64,000 bases of DNA from Mycobacterium spongiae (GCF_018278905.1 NZ_CP046600.1:744001-808000); one strand, 5' to 3'; positions 1 to 10,225 are shown, counted from the stretch's first letter. The notes: generated by a model from the sequence alone, not told the origin. Numbers and translations are program-made.

Positions 1-136
1 TGCGGCCGCGCCCAACAGGACTCGGCCGATCGCGGCCGCGACAAACGCGCGCTGCAGAAGCTTCGGCTGGTGTGGACGGCTTCGCCCAGTAGCATCTTCG
101 ATCCTCATCGCACCAGTCTCTGGCGTCGACATAAGC

Positions 137-1027
137 ATGTCGATTACCTCGGAGGTAGTGGTAAGGACTCCGACGCGGCGCTACATTCCGATCATGTCCG
201 CGGGAAACGCTGTGCGGGAGTGGCGCACTCGTCGGCGCATAAGCCAAATGGACCTGGCGCACCAAGTCGGTGTGTCGCCGCGGCACATCAGCTTCGTGGA
301 GACTGGCCGGGCGAATGCAAGCCGGAACCTGCTACTCGGAATCGGCGAGTCGCTTGACCTTCCGCTGGGCGCACGCAACCAATTGCTGCTCGCCGGCGGC
401 TACGCGCCCGCCTTTACTGAGCACACCCTGGATGCTGAGCGGATGCGGCCGGTCAAGGCGGCCGTCGACGCCGTACTCTGCGGGCACGCGCCGTATCCGG
501 CTCTCGTCACCGACGCATGCTGGAATCTGGTTGCCGCCAACGTGGGCTGTGTCGTGTTGGTCGAGGGCGTCGATCCGGAGCTGGTGTCTGGGTCGATCAA
601 CGTGATGAGGTTGTGCTTGCACCCAAGGGGATTGGCCCCACGGCTGCTCAACTATGCGGAGGTGCGCGGGGCGATACTGCGCCGTATCCGTCGCCAGGCG
701 GACGTCACGGCTGCCCCCGATATCTGTCAACTCTACGAGGAAGTGTCGGGCTTTCCAGCACCCGTGGCTGAGCTGAGCGAGGCGGAATCCCAGCTGTACG
801 TACCGTTTCGACTGGCCGGCCTCGACGGGGTCGAACTGCGATTCGTCAACACGATTGCGACGTTCGGCGGCCCGCTCGACGTCGGCGTGGAGAGCCTGGC
901 CATGGAGTCATTCTTTCCTGCGGACACCGCCACGGCTGATCACCTGCACCGCCTGGACAGCGGTCGGCGGCTGCGTGCCGTCGCCGACGACTATCCGCAA
1001 CTGCTCGACTTCATCAGCGGCCAGTAG
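137..1027 (+). CDS. XRE-family regulator with MmyB-like ligand-binding domain
   Basis: Encodes 296 residues from the first ATG. An N-terminal Cro/C1-type helix-turn-helix lies at about residues 24-80, including the segment VSPRHISFVETGRA that is typical of this family. A longer C-terminal region follows, resembling the MmyB-like ligand-binding domain of actinobacterial regulators. It should be a cytosolic one-component transcription factor; ligand and targets are unknown. An ATG at 194 begins just ahead of the DNA-binding domain and is an equally good start; neither ATG has a clear Shine-Dalgarno sequence. It converges on the PE_PGRS gene, with only 38 bases between the two stop codons. Bases 1-136 hold no gene I can support. 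Confidence 0.8.
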   Translation: MSITSEVVVRTPTRRYIPIMSAGNAVREWRTRRRISQMDLAHQVGVSPRHISFVETGRANASRNLLLGIGESLDLPLGARNQLLLAGGYAPAFTEHTLDAERMRPVKAAVDAVLCGHAPYPALVTDACWNLVAANVGCVVLVEGVDPELVSGSINVMRLCLHPRGLAPRLLNYAEVRGAILRRIRRQADVTAAPDICQLYEEVSGFPAPVAELSEAESQLYVPFRLAGLDGVELRFVNTIATFGGPLDVGVESLAMESFFPADTATADHLHRLDSGRRLRAVADDYPQLLDFISGQ

Positions 1028-1065
1028 ACAATCGCCGGACCTGCGGGGTGTGCGCCTCGGTCGGC

Positions 1066-3669
1066 TTACGGCACGCCGTTGATTCCGTCTTCGCCGATAA
1101 GGAGCCCGCCGGCACCGCCGGTGCCGCCGTCGCCTGGGGTTACACCAATGCCGCCGTTGCCGCCATTGCCGCCATTGCCCACCAACGGCCCGGCGCTGCC
1201 GCCGGCGCCGCCGGCCCCGCCGCCACCAATAACGTCGGCGCCCTCCCCGCCGGCGCCGCCGGCCCCGCCGCTGCCCGCGAGCTGCCCGCCGCTGCCGCCG
1301 GCCCCACCGTTGCCGCCGGTACTGAGAAGAAAGGCGCTGCCGCCGGCGCCGCCGGCCCCGCCGCGGCCGAGCAGCCCGGCGTTGCCGCCAGCGCCGCCGG
1401 CCCCGCCAGCGTTGGCGCTCTGCCCGCCGAACCCGCCGGCCCCGGCGTCGGAGAACAGCAGTCCGGCATTGCCGCCGCCGCCACCGGCACCCCCGATGCC
1501 ATTACCGCTGCTGACCCCGCCGTCGCCGCCGACCCCGCCGGCACCGAACAGGAACCCGGCGCTGCCGCCAGCACCACCGTCCCCGCCATCGAGAGTGGCG
1601 CCGAATCCACCGGCCCCGCCGGCACCTCCGGGACCGCCGAGAGTCCCAGCGCTGCCGCCGGATCCGCCGGCACCCCCGGCGTGGCCCAATCCACCGAGCC
1701 CGCCGAGCCCGCCGCCAGCGCCGACCAGACCGCCAAGGAGCCCACCAGCCCCGCCGGTCCCGCCCGCGCCACCGGTGGCGTTGGCACTAACGAAGCTGGT
1801 TCCGCCCGCGCCGCCAGTCCCGCCGGCGCTCCACAGACCGCCGGCGCCGCCGGTGCCGCCGGCCCCGCCGCTGGCGGCAGTCGCGACCCCGCCGGTCCCG
1901 CCGGCACCGCCGTCGCCCAACAGCCACCCGCCGGTGCCGCCGGCCCCACCGACACCGCCGACGCCACCTGCCGCGCGCGCGCCGGTTCCCCCGGTCCCGC
2001 CGGTGCCGAACAGGCCGGCGGCCCCACCGGACCCGCCGGGCATGCTGGTGCTCACTGGGCCCGACCCGCCGGCCCCGCCGTCGCCGAGCAGCCACCCCCC
2101 GTGCCCGCCGTCGGCCCCGCTGCCCGCGGCGCCGGGGGTGCCGTTGGCGATCAGCGGGCGCCCGGTCAGCGCCTGGGTGGGCGCATTGATTGCTTGGATC
2201 ACGTCTTGTTGCAGGGTGTGCAGCGGTGAGGTGCTGGCCGGGGCATTGAATCCGTCCAGACCCAGCAACAGCCCGCTGATCCCGCCGACACCGTTGCCGC
2301 CCGGGGTCGCGGCGGTGCCGCCGACGCCGCCGTTGCCGCCGTTGCCGATCAGCACAGCGTTGCCGCCGGTCCCGCCGGCCCCGCCGGCACCACCGACTGT
2401 TGTGCCCTCACCGCCGGCGCCGCCGGCACCGCCGTTACCGATCAGCAAGCCGGCCCTGCCACCGACCCCGCCGGCTCCACCGTTGCCAGCTAAGACGTCT
2501 CCGCCACCGGTCCCGCCAGTTCCGCCGGTTCCGCCGTTGCCCACCAGTCCGGCGTTACCGCCGGCCCCGCCGGTCCCGCCGTCGGTGAAGCCGAATCCGC
2601 CGGTCCCGCCTGCACCTGCGCCCCCGAATAGCAACCCGGCGTCGCCGCCGGCGCCACCCGCCCCGCCGACGCCGCCACTAGCGGTGCCGCCCGCACCGCC
2701 GGCCCCGCCGCTGCCGACTAGCAGCCCGGCGTTGCCGCCGGTCCCGCCCGTCCCACCGTCGCCAGTATCGGTGAACCCGCCGGCTCCGCCGGCCCCGCCG
2801 CCGCCGAAGAGTAGCCCGGCGTCACCCCCGGCCCCACCGGCCCCCCCGCCGGCGGTGCCGGCTCCGCCGGTGCCTCCATGACCGCCCGCGGCGCCGATCA
2901 ATCCGGCCAGTAGCCCGCCGGCTCCGCCCGCCCCACCGGCCCCGCCGACCCCGGCTACACCGAGGGTGCCGGCACCCCCGGCCCCACCGAGCCCGCCGGC
3001 CCCGAATAGTCCGCCGGCCCCGCCGACACCGCCGACCCCGCCGGTGCCGACTTGCGAGGCCCCACCCGCCCCGCCGGTCCCGCCGGTGCCCAGCAGCCAT
3101 CCGCCGCTCCCGCCGGCCCCTCCTGCTCCGCCGGTACCCAGCACCGCGATCCCGCCGGCCCCGCCCGCGCCGCCGGTGCCGATGAGCCCGGCGGCCCCAC
3201 CGGCACCGCCGGGCATTCCCGCCGCACCGGATCCGCCGGCGCCACCGTCGCCGAGCAACCACCCACCTGGGGCGCCGTTAGCTCCCGTGCCGGGCGCCCC
3301 GGGCGCGCCATTGCCGATCAACGGGCGCCCGGTCAGCGTCTGCACGGGCGCATTGAGGGTGTTGAGCACCGCTTGCAGCGGCGCGGCATTGGCGGCCTCG
3401 GCGCTGGCGTAGGCGCCCGCTCCAGCGGTCAACGCCCGCACAAACTGGTCCTGAAAGGCCGCCGCCTGGGCGCTGAGTGCCTGATAGGCCTGGCCGTGGG
3501 CGGAAAACACCGCGGCGATCGCCGCCGACACCTCGTCTTCGGCCGCGGCCACGATCCCGGTCGTCTGGGCCGCCGCGGCCGCATTGGCCGCGTTCAGTGT
3601 CGAGCCCATGCCCGCCAAATCGGTTGCTGCCAAACCCAATACTTGGGGGATCGCGACCACGAACGACAT
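1066..3669 (-). CDS. PE_PGRS family protein, 867 residues, two PGRS modules
   Basis: The start is ATG at 3669, preceded by a strong ribosome binding site (GAGGAGGT). Residues 1-100 form a PE domain with the YxxxE secretion signal (Y87, E91), which in mycobacteria directs export through ESX-5. A GRPLIG linker and Gly-Gly-Ala/Asn-rich PGRS sequence follow. About 480 residues in, a second linker ([16 protein letters not shown]) recurs and opens a second PGRS module without a second PE domain. This suggests an internal duplication or a fusion of two PE_PGRS genes. The product is probably surface-exposed or secreted. The 210 bases upstream, to mnhG, should hold its promoter. The family is clear; no individual orthologue is assigned. 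Confidence 0.93.
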   Translation of the reverse strand: MSFVVAIPQVLGLAATDLAGMGSTLNAANAAAAAQTTGIVAAAEDEVSAAIAAVFSAHGQAYQALSAQAAAFQDQFVRALTAGAGAYASAEAANAAPLQAVLNTLNAPVQTLTGRPLIGNGAPGAPGTGANGAPGGWLLGDGGAGGSGAAGMPGGAGGAAGLIGTGGAGGAGGIAVLGTGGAGGAGGSGGWLLGTGGTGGAGGASQVGTGGVGGVGGAGGLFGAGGLGGAGGAGTLGVAGVGGAGGAGGAGGLLAGLIGAAGGHGGTGGAGTAGGGAGGAGGDAGLLFGGGGAGGAGGFTDTGDGGTGGTGGNAGLLVGSGGAGGAGGTASGGVGGAGGAGGDAGLLFGGAGAGGTGGFGFTDGGTGGAGGNAGLVGNGGTGGTGGTGGGDVLAGNGGAGGVGGRAGLLIGNGGAGGAGGEGTTVGGAGGAGGTGGNAVLIGNGGNGGVGGTAATPGGNGVGGISGLLLGLDGFNAPASTSPLHTLQQDVIQAINAPTQALTGRPLIANGTPGAAGSGADGGHGGWLLGDGGAGGSGPVSTSMPGGSGGAAGLFGTGGTGGTGARAAGGVGGVGGAGGTGGWLLGDGGAGGTGGVATAASGGAGGTGGAGGLWSAGGTGGAGGTSFVSANATGGAGGTGGAGGLLGGLVGAGGGLGGLGGLGHAGGAGGSGGSAGTLGGPGGAGGAGGFGATLDGGDGGAGGSAGFLFGAGGVGGDGGVSSGNGIGGAGGGGGNAGLLFSDAGAGGFGGQSANAGGAGGAGGNAGLLGRGGAGGAGGSAFLLSTGGNGGAGGSGGQLAGSGGAGGAGGEGADVIGGGGAGGAGGSAGPLVGNGGNGGNGGIGVTPGDGGTGGAGGLLIGEDGINGVP

Positions 3670-3879
3670 GACCCACCTCCTCGGCCCGCGCACAACCCGG
3701 TCAGTATCGCCTCACCTACGGTCGGCAAACCCAACGTATCTCGTTTCAGGGCACCGTGAGTCGGAAGTGTCGAATCGAAAGAAACCCGGATCCGGTGAGG
3801 TGAACCCACGGAAATCAGGTAAGCGGTTGGCGCACAACGGGAAATCCCCCGCCCGCAAGTGTCAGCCAGTGTTAGAGGC

Positions 3880-4242
3880 TCACCGGTACTGGCTACCGGC
3901 ACCGCCCTGTTCGGTCGAGGTGTCGAGCTCGAGCTCGTCGATCGACAACGAGTCCCGCAGGTCCTGCTCGCGGTAAGCCAACCGCGCGACGCGGTGCGCC
4001 ACCACCGGGGCGGTGATCACCGTGAATACCCCGGAAAGGATGAGCATCCCGACGTCGTGGTCGCCGCGTAACCGGATGGCGGCACCGGCCAGGACCAACA
4101 GCAAACCGAGTACCTGCGGCTTGGTTGCGGCGTGCATTCTCGACAGGGTGTCGGGAAACCGGACGACACCAAGGGCCGCGGTGAGAGCCAGCACACAGCC
4201 AGCGAGGACCAGCACGCCGGCGATCACATCGAAGATGTTCAC
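3880..4242 (-). CDS. mnhG: Mrp antiporter subunit G (MnhG/MrpG)
   Basis: Encodes 120 residues from a GTG that overlaps the mnhF stop by 4 bases (GTGA). The protein has three hydrophobic segments and the family signature FPDTLSRMHAATKPQ after the first. MrpG is a small membrane subunit required for assembly and activity of the multisubunit Na+(K+)/H+ antiporter. The C-terminal tail is charged and probably cytoplasmic. This is the last gene of a six-gene operon read leftward. A longer reading frame extends upstream to 4656, but it would overlap mnhF completely, so the overlapping GTG start is preferred. Confidence 0.92.
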   Translation of the reverse strand: MNIFDVIAGVLVLAGCVLALTAALGVVRFPDTLSRMHAATKPQVLGLLLVLAGAAIRLRGDHDVGMLILSGVFTVITAPVVAHRVARLAYREQDLRDSLSIDELELDTSTEQGGAGSQYR

Positions 4243-4514
4243 TTCGGCCCTTTCCGCCGGATGTCGGGTACCCGGAACCGCGCGACGCTGACCGATCCCA
4301 CGAAGCTGATCAACGCCATGGCCGTCAGGCTGTATGTCGCGGTGCTGTCCAGACTGGACGCGGCCCACGTACCGATCGAGCACATCGTCACCGCAATCAG
4401 GGTGTCCAGCGCGACCAGCCGGTCCAGCGTGCTGGGACCGGCCAGCAGGCGGAAGACCGTGATGATCGCCGCGGTGCCGAGCAGCACCCCGGCAATGACC
4501 CAGATACCGTTCAT
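4239..4514 (-). CDS. mnhF: Mrp antiporter subunit F (MnhF/MrpF)
   Basis: Encodes 91 residues with three transmembrane segments and the MrpF-typical motif GPSTLDRLVALDTL near residues 26-39. It is a small subunit of the Mrp cation/proton antiporter in the cytoplasmic membrane. The start is the ATG at 4514, which overlaps the mnhE stop (ATGA). Its own stop overlaps the GTG of mnhG. Both overlaps support translational coupling and settle this start against the much longer in-frame extension upstream. Confidence 0.92.
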   Translation of the reverse strand: MNGIWVIAGVLLGTAAIITVFRLLAGPSTLDRLVALDTLIAVTMCSIGTWAASSLDSTATYSLTAMALISFVGSVSVARFRVPDIRRKGPK

Positions 4515-5077
4515 GCATACTCCCGGGGCTGTCGCGATGGGCTGGCAGGCTGCCAGTCCGCATCCCGCTCGAAGGCCGCCACCAACAGCCGCTCGACTTC
4601 GGCGACTTGGCGATGGAACCGGTCCAGGGAGCGAGCCGAGCCCACGCCAATGGCATGCAGGTAGATCACTCGCCGCAGCTGGTCGATTTCCAACACGATC
4701 GATCCCGGAATCATCGTCAGGATGCTGGCGGCGTACACCATTACCAGGTCTGACTTGAGGGACATCTGTACTCGCAGTACCGCGGTGGGCGGCGGGGGAC
4801 CAGGCCGCACCGCTAGCCAGGAGACTTGAATGCTGGACGCCGCAAGGTACCAAGCCACCTGGACGAACAGCCGCAGCAGCGACAGCGGATGAACCCGGCC
4901 CTGGACGCGCACGGGTGGCATCGGCAGCAGGGTCGTGATCGCCAACGCGACCAGCAGCCCGGTCAGCACAGTCGCTACCGACAGGAGATCCCACAGCAGG
5001 ACCCACTGGGCGGTCAACCCGACCAGGATCGTGATCCGCAGGGCGACGGTCCTCGCGGTGGCGTTCGTGACGCTCAT
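4511..5077 (-). CDS. mnhE: Mrp antiporter subunit E (MnhE/MrpE)
   Basis: Encodes 188 residues with two or three N-terminal membrane helices and a soluble C-terminal domain. The segment MIPGSIVLEI followed by IYLHAIG is characteristic of MrpE. It is a structural subunit of the Mrp Na+/H+ antiporter. The ATG start overlaps the mnhD stop and its stop overlaps the mnhF start, both as ATGA, so it is translated within the operon. A short Ser/Arg-rich tail follows the family domain. Confidence 0.93.
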   Translation of the reverse strand: MSVTNATARTVALRITILVGLTAQWVLLWDLLSVATVLTGLLVALAITTLLPMPPVRVQGRVHPLSLLRLFVQVAWYLAASSIQVSWLAVRPGPPPPTAVLRVQMSLKSDLVMVYAASILTMIPGSIVLEIDQLRRVIYLHAIGVGSARSLDRFHRQVAEVERLLVAAFERDADWQPASPSRQPREYA

Positions 5078-6741
5078 GGCCCGGCACCTCCCGGCCCACC
5101 CGAGCTGACTCCGGCCTGAACGTGCCGGCCCGTGTCATCGTCGGGCAGCACCGTCGAGATGTAGTGGCCGCGGTCGAGCACTTCGCTCGCTGCTCGCTGG
5201 CTGTAGGCGAAAATCGGCCCGGCCAGGACCGCCAACCCCAGCCCGACCGCTACGAGCGCTACGGTTGGGCCGATCATTGCGGTCGGCATCCGGCCGACGT
5301 CGTGGCGGTCGCCGAACGCGACAACGTCGTCCTCGGTATCGAGCAACGCAGCGGCTCGGGCGCTCACGAGGTCACCTTCCGGTGCGTCAGCACGCGGACG
5401 CCAGAACGCCTGGGTCCACACTCGCGTCACCGCGTACAGCGTGAGCAGGCTGGTGATCAACCCGCCGGCCACCAGCAACCACGCCAACACCGATCCGTCG
5501 GCGGCGCCGGCGCGTAGCAAAGCCACCTTGCCGATGAACCCCGAAAACGGCGGAATGCCGCCAAGATTCAGCGCCGGGACCAGGAACACGAACGCGAGCA
5601 GCGGGTTGGCGGCCAGGCCGCCGAGGCGGCGCAGGGTGGAGGCTCCACCCTGGCGTTCGATGAGCCCGGCCACCAGGAACAATGTGGTCTGAACGACGAT
5701 GTGGTGCGCCACGTAGTAGATAGCGCCGGACATGCCCAGCCGATTCGACAGTGCCACCCCGAACACCATGTAGCCGATATGGCTGACCAGTGTGAAAGAC
5801 AGCAGGCGCTTGATGTCGCTCTGCGCGATGGCCCCGAGGATGCCCACGAGCATGGTCAGCAGCGCGGCGACCAGCAGCACGCCGTCCAGCGTCGCACCCG
5901 GAAACAGCAATGAATGCGCGCGGATGATCGCATAGATACCGACCTTGGTGAGGATTCCGGCGAACACGGCGGTGACCGGTGCCGGCGCTATCGGGTAGGA
6001 GTCCGGCAGCCAGGCTGACAGTGGGAACACCGCGGCCTTCACACCGAAGGCAACCAGCAGCACCGCGAGTATCGCACTGCGGGTGCCGGCGCTCAGCGTG
6101 CCGACTCGCACCGCCAACTCCGCCAGGTTGAGCGTTCCCGTCGCGGCATACACCAGAGCTATGCCGAGTAGGAAGATGGCCGACGACACCAGCGATACCA
6201 TCACGTAGCCGATACCGGCGCGCACCCGTGGGGCGCTGGCGCCGATGGTGAGCAGCACGAAGCTGGCGCTGAGCAGGACTTCGACGCCGACGAACAGATT
6301 GAACAGGTCGCCGGCCAGGAACGCGAGGCACACACCGGCCGCCAGGGCGAGATAGGTCGGCAGGAAGATCGAAATCGGTTGCCGCTCGTCGCCGTCGCGA
6401 ATGCCCTGGCCGATTGCGTACACCACCACTGCCAGCAGCACGATCGACGACACCACCAGCATGAGCGCTGACAGCCGGTCCAGCACCAACGTGATGCCCA
6501 GTGGCCCCATCCCGGGTTCGGTCTGGCCCCAGCCGCCGACGTTGAGTGCGAGGGTGCCCGCTTGGTCCGTCAGGTAGAGCAGCACCGCGGAGACCACGAC
6601 GATCGTCGTCAGCGCGAACAGCGTGACCGCGCGCTGTAACCGCGGCCGCCGGCCGGCGATGAGGTTCGCCGCGGCACCGATGGTCGGCACCAGCACCGGT
6701 AGCGGGATGAGGGCGGCGACTACGCCGCTCGACGAGCTCAT
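5074..6741 (-). CDS. mnhD: Mrp antiporter subunit D (MnhD/MrpD), NuoN-like
   Basis: Encodes 555 residues with about 14 hydrophobic helices over residues 1-450. It belongs to the proton-translocating antiporter family shared with complex I subunits NuoL/M/N. Recognisable features are a membrane-buried Lys/Glu arrangement, SDIKRLLSFTLVSHIGYM, and a PPFSGFIGK segment. It should carry one of the two ion-translocation paths of the Mrp complex; MrpA carries the other. The C-terminal 100 residues contain an acidic insert (DTEDDVVAFGDRHDV) before the final helix. It overlaps mnhC upstream and mnhE downstream by 4 bases each. Confidence 0.95.
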   Translation of the reverse strand: MSSSSGVVAALIPLPVLVPTIGAAANLIAGRRPRLQRAVTLFALTTIVVVSAVLLYLTDQAGTLALNVGGWGQTEPGMGPLGITLVLDRLSALMLVVSSIVLLAVVVYAIGQGIRDGDERQPISIFLPTYLALAAGVCLAFLAGDLFNLFVGVEVLLSASFVLLTIGASAPRVRAGIGYVMVSLVSSAIFLLGIALVYAATGTLNLAELAVRVGTLSAGTRSAILAVLLVAFGVKAAVFPLSAWLPDSYPIAPAPVTAVFAGILTKVGIYAIIRAHSLLFPGATLDGVLLVAALLTMLVGILGAIAQSDIKRLLSFTLVSHIGYMVFGVALSNRLGMSGAIYYVAHHIVVQTTLFLVAGLIERQGGASTLRRLGGLAANPLLAFVFLVPALNLGGIPPFSGFIGKVALLRAGAADGSVLAWLLVAGGLITSLLTLYAVTRVWTQAFWRPRADAPEGDLVSARAAALLDTEDDVVAFGDRHDVGRMPTAMIGPTVALVAVGLGLAVLAGPIFAYSQRAASEVLDRGHYISTVLPDDDTGRHVQAGVSSGGPGGAGP

Positions 6742-7202
6742 CGCGACCCCTGACGGCCGGGTAGAGCGTCGAGCTCGTCGGGTTCGTCGGTGTCCGGGTA
6801 GGGCTCGGCCGGGTCGGTATCTGGCGCTGCAGCCTCCCTGATCGACAGCCGCGAGACCCGGGTGTCCTCGGGATCGTTGTCGAGCGCCTCGACGGTGGTC
6901 AGCCGATAGGCGCGGTAGGCCAGCGCCAGCACGAACGCAGCGACGCCCATGGTGATGACGATGGCGGTCAGGACCATGCCCTGCGCCAGCGGGTCGGCGA
7001 TGGTGGTCTTGCCGACGCTCTCGCGGTCTTGTATCGGGGGACTGCCGGCAGGCCCGCCGACGGTAACGATCAGCAGGTTGATCCCGTTGCCGATGAGCAA
7101 CAGCCCCAACAACATCCGGATCAGATTGCGTTCCAGGAGCAGGTACACACCGCAGCTGATGAGGCCCGCGATCATGAGCAACGGAATGAGGAAGACAGTC
7201 AC
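6738..7202 (-). CDS. mnhC: Mrp antiporter subunit C (MnhC/MrpC), NuoK-like
   Basis: Encodes 154 residues. Three transmembrane segments lie in residues 1-105, in the NuoK-like arrangement, with the signature LIGNGINLLIVT and DPLAQGMVLTAIVI. An acidic, proline-rich cytoplasmic tail of about 45 residues follows (DTDPAEPYPDTDEPDELD) and is longer than in many homologues. It is part of the Mrp antiporter membrane arm. The start overlaps the mnhA stop and its stop overlaps the mnhD start. Confidence 0.94.
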   Translation of the reverse strand: MTVFLIPLLMIAGLISCGVYLLLERNLIRMLLGLLLIGNGINLLIVTVGGPAGSPPIQDRESVGKTTIADPLAQGMVLTAIVITMGVAAFVLALAYRAYRLTTVEALDNDPEDTRVSRLSIREAAAPDTDPAEPYPDTDEPDELDALPGRQGSR

Positions 7203-10108
7203 CGCGCCGGGACCTTCGGTGCCACAGTGGGATCGTTTGCCTGCTCGTCGAGGCGCGCGCCCAGGCTGCGCAGGACGTCGAGCACCAGGCCGACCACGAT
7301 CAGGTACACGCCGAGATCGAAGAACAATGCGGTGCTGAACTCGACGTGGCCGACGACGGGTACATCGAAGTGCACCAGCGCTGAGGAGAGCACCGGCGCC
7401 CCGAGCGCCAGCGACGCCAGTGCGGTGGTCGCGGACAGACCCAGGCCGGCGCCCAGGATCTTGCCCGCATCCAGCGGCAGCGTCTCGCCGAGTTCGTAAG
7501 GACCGCCCGCGAGATAGCGCAACACCAGTCCGAGCCCAGCCATGAGCCCGCCGGCGAAACCACCTCCGGGAGTGTTGTGGCCGGTGAGGAAGAAGTACAC
7601 CGACACCATCATGATCATCGGAAAGATGGTGCGCGTGGTGACCTCCAAGACCAACGAGCGGTTCTTGGGGTCGCGGTAGTCGCTGCCGCGCAGCCAGGTG
7701 GTGTCGCCGATGGCCGGGCTATACGGTGTCGGCGGGCTTTGCGCGCTCCGGGGCTGCTCGGGTTGGCCGGTGTGGGGGATCCGCGGCGCGGCACCGAACC
7801 TGCGGTGCCGGAACACCATGGATGCCACTCCGGTCGCCGCGACCAGCAGCACCGAGATCTCGCCGAGGGTGTCCCAAGCGCGGATGTCGACCAACAGGAC
7901 GTTGACCGTGTTGGCGCCGTGTCCCCGCAGGTGTGCCGCGTCAGGAAGCAAACTCGCGATCGGGCGGTCGGTCCGAGCGGCCATCGCGAACATTGCGAGG
8001 ACCGTGACAGCGGCGCCTACCGCCACCGCCATGAGCGTGCGGGGCAGCCGGTGTTGGTTCATGGCGTCGCGGTCAACCTCCGCCGGCAGCGTCCGTAGGA
8101 CCAGCACGAAGATCACCAGCGTCACGGTCTCGACCAAGAACTGCGTCAGCGCCAGATCCGGAGCGCCGTGATAGGCGAACACCGCGCCGCAGCCGTAGCC
8201 GGTCACGCTGACCATCAGCACCGCGGCTAGCCGATTACGCATCATCGTGGCGCCCAACGCACCGGCCAGCAGCGGGATGCCGAGCAACAGTTGCAGTGGG
8301 GTGTCCCAGATCCGGACATCGGGCCGGTCGCGGGCACCGGACAGCAGCGCAGCCGAGGATATGAGCACCAGCGTGCACAGGATCACGGCCTGGGTGGCGG
8401 GGATCGAGCCACGCTGGGTAATGGCCGTCAATCGCACCGAAAGCACGTCGAGGGCGCGGATCGTGCGTTGATAGACGCGGTCGGCGTTGCTCAGCGGCAG
8501 CCAATCCGGTCGGAGGCGGCGCAGCCGGGCGCGCGCGACGAACGCCATCGTTCCAGTCAGCAGGACCAGCGTCGACAGCAAGAGTGGCAGATCCGGGCCG
8601 TGCCACAGCGCCAGCTTGTAGCCGGGCGCGCCGGGCGCACGCGCAAACGAGGTATCGGCGTAGTCGGCGAGCACACGGCTCAGCCGTACGGGGGCCAGTC
8701 CGACTGCCAAGCCGGCCGTGGCCAAGATCGCCGGTGTGGTCAGGAATGTCGCTGCGGGACGGTGCAGGCCGGCCACGGGGGCGCTGGGGCCGGCGTTCCC
8801 TTTCCGGGCGAATGCGCCCCACAGGAAGCGCAGGCTGTAGATCAACGTGAACACCGAGCCGACGACGATCGCGCCGAGCACATAGGGAGTGGCCACGCCG
8901 AGTGCCGCACTGTGCGCCAGCGCCGCGAACCCGGCTTCCTTGGCAACGAACCCAAGAAAGGGGGGCAACGCAGCCATGCTGGCGGTGGCCGCTGCCGCGA
9001 TCACGAATAGCCACGGGCAGCGGTTGCCGAGCCAAGCCAGCCGGTGGATATCCCGGGTGCCGGTGGCGTGGTCGATGATTCCGACCACCATGAACAGCGC
9101 GGCTTTGAACATCGCGTGTGCGCACAACACCGCCAGGCCGGCCAGCATCAGGTTGCGCCCGCCGCCGCCCACCAGCACGGTGATCAACCCCAGCTGGCCG
9201 ACGGTGCCGTAGGCAAGGATCAGCTTGAGATCGTCTTCGCGGATCGCGCGCCAGCCGGCCAGCAGCATCGTGACCACACCCAGGACCAGCAGTGTTGGCC
9301 GCCACCCCGGAGAATCGGCGAAACCCGGCGCCAATCGTGCGATCAAATACACACCGGCCTTGACCATCGCCGCGGCATGCAGGTAGGCGCTGACCGGCGT
9401 CGGTGCCGCCATCGCGCCCGGCAGCCAGAAATGCAGCGGTACGATCGCCGATTTGCTCATCGCGCCGACCAGCACGAGCAGCACGGCAACGGTGACTGCC
9501 GTCCCCGACGGTGGGGCGGCGATCACGTCGGAGAGGTTGAAGCTGCCGGCGGCATAGCCCAGGATGATGATCCCGGCCAGCATCGTCAGGCCTCCGGCCG
9601 TGGTCACCAGCAGAGCTTGGGTGGCTGCCCGGCGGCTGGCGATACGTTCGGCGTAATGGCCGATCAGCAAGAACGACAGCACCGTGGTCAGTTCCCAGAA
9701 CACGTAAAGGACCAGCATGTTGTCGGCGACGATCAGACCGAACATCGCTCCGGAGAACGCGAGCAGCTCGGCCGCGAAGCTGGGGAGCCGGTTCTCGGCG
9801 TCATCGTCGCGGGGACGGAAGTAGTCGGCGCAGTAGCACAGCACCAGGGCGCCGATCCCCAGCACCAGCACGCTCATGATCGCCGCCAGGATGTCGAACC
9901 GCAGCGCAATGTCCATCGAGAGGCCCGGCACCCAGGACACCGCCACCCGATGGTCGTCGCCCGGCGAGCTCGGCCAATTCGTGGCGACCCAGGCCAGCGA
10001 GATCAGCGGAACCAGTGCCAGCGGATAGAAGGCGAGCCGACCCCATTTGCGTACTAGTGCCGGCGCCAGGGCAGCGACCACCGCATGGGCGAGCAGGATC
10101 GCGAGCAC
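7199..10108 (-). CDS. mnhA: Mrp antiporter subunit A fused to subunit B (MnhA/MnhB)
   Basis: Encodes about 969 residues from a GTG at 10108 that has a GGAG close upstream. The frame stays open to a TTG at 10153, but that codon lacks a ribosome binding site. The first ~500 residues form a NuoL-like antiporter domain (GAMSKSAIVPLHFWLPGAM and PTPVSAYLHAAAMVKAG are conserved). MrpA-specific helices follow. From about residue 790 there is a complete MrpB domain (TGHNTPGGGFAGGL). The A-B fusion explains why the operon lacks a separate mnhB. It should be the main ion-translocating subunit, exchanging Na+ or K+ for protons in pH and salt homeostasis. It is the first gene of the operon. Confidence 0.95.
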   Translation of the reverse strand: MLAILLAHAVVAALAPALVRKWGRLAFYPLALVPLISLAWVATNWPSSPGDDHRVAVSWVPGLSMDIALRFDILAAIMSVLVLGIGALVLCYCADYFRPRDDDAENRLPSFAAELLAFSGAMFGLIVADNMLVLYVFWELTTVLSFLLIGHYAERIASRRAATQALLVTTAGGLTMLAGIIILGYAAGSFNLSDVIAAPPSGTAVTVAVLLVLVGAMSKSAIVPLHFWLPGAMAAPTPVSAYLHAAAMVKAGVYLIARLAPGFADSPGWRPTLLVLGVVTMLLAGWRAIREDDLKLILAYGTVGQLGLITVLVGGGGRNLMLAGLAVLCAHAMFKAALFMVVGIIDHATGTRDIHRLAWLGNRCPWLFVIAAAATASMAALPPFLGFVAKEAGFAALAHSAALGVATPYVLGAIVVGSVFTLIYSLRFLWGAFARKGNAGPSAPVAGLHRPAATFLTTPAILATAGLAVGLAPVRLSRVLADYADTSFARAPGAPGYKLALWHGPDLPLLLSTLVLLTGTMAFVARARLRRLRPDWLPLSNADRVYQRTIRALDVLSVRLTAITQRGSIPATQAVILCTLVLISSAALLSGARDRPDVRIWDTPLQLLLGIPLLAGALGATMMRNRLAAVLMVSVTGYGCGAVFAYHGAPDLALTQFLVETVTLVIFVLVLRTLPAEVDRDAMNQHRLPRTLMAVAVGAAVTVLAMFAMAARTDRPIASLLPDAAHLRGHGANTVNVLLVDIRAWDTLGEISVLLVAATGVASMVFRHRRFGAAPRIPHTGQPEQPRSAQSPPTPYSPAIGDTTWLRGSDYRDPKNRSLVLEVTTRTIFPMIMMVSVYFFLTGHNTPGGGFAGGLMAGLGLVLRYLAGGPYELGETLPLDAGKILGAGLGLSATTALASLALGAPVLSSALVHFDVPVVGHVEFSTALFFDLGVYLIVVGLVLDVLRSLGARLDEQANDPTVAPKVPAR

Positions 10109-10225
10109 GGCACTCCGAAGCGGTCTGCGATGAGCCCTCGGCGAAGAGCGCAAAGCGGGGTGTCAGCCTAATAGGGCCATTTCGGTGGGCAGTCTACCGG
10201 CCGGTTGCGACCGCGGGACTCGGCC

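Noticed and set aside
137..1027. XRE regulator considered as a toxin-antitoxin or phage repressor
   Set aside because: It is long, with a C-terminal MmyB-like domain, and there is no toxin partner or phage gene nearby.
1079..2881. Proline-rich plus-strand frame opposite the smaller PE_PGRS gene
   Set aside because: GGX repeats on one strand read as PPx/PAP on the other. There is no independent evidence for translation.
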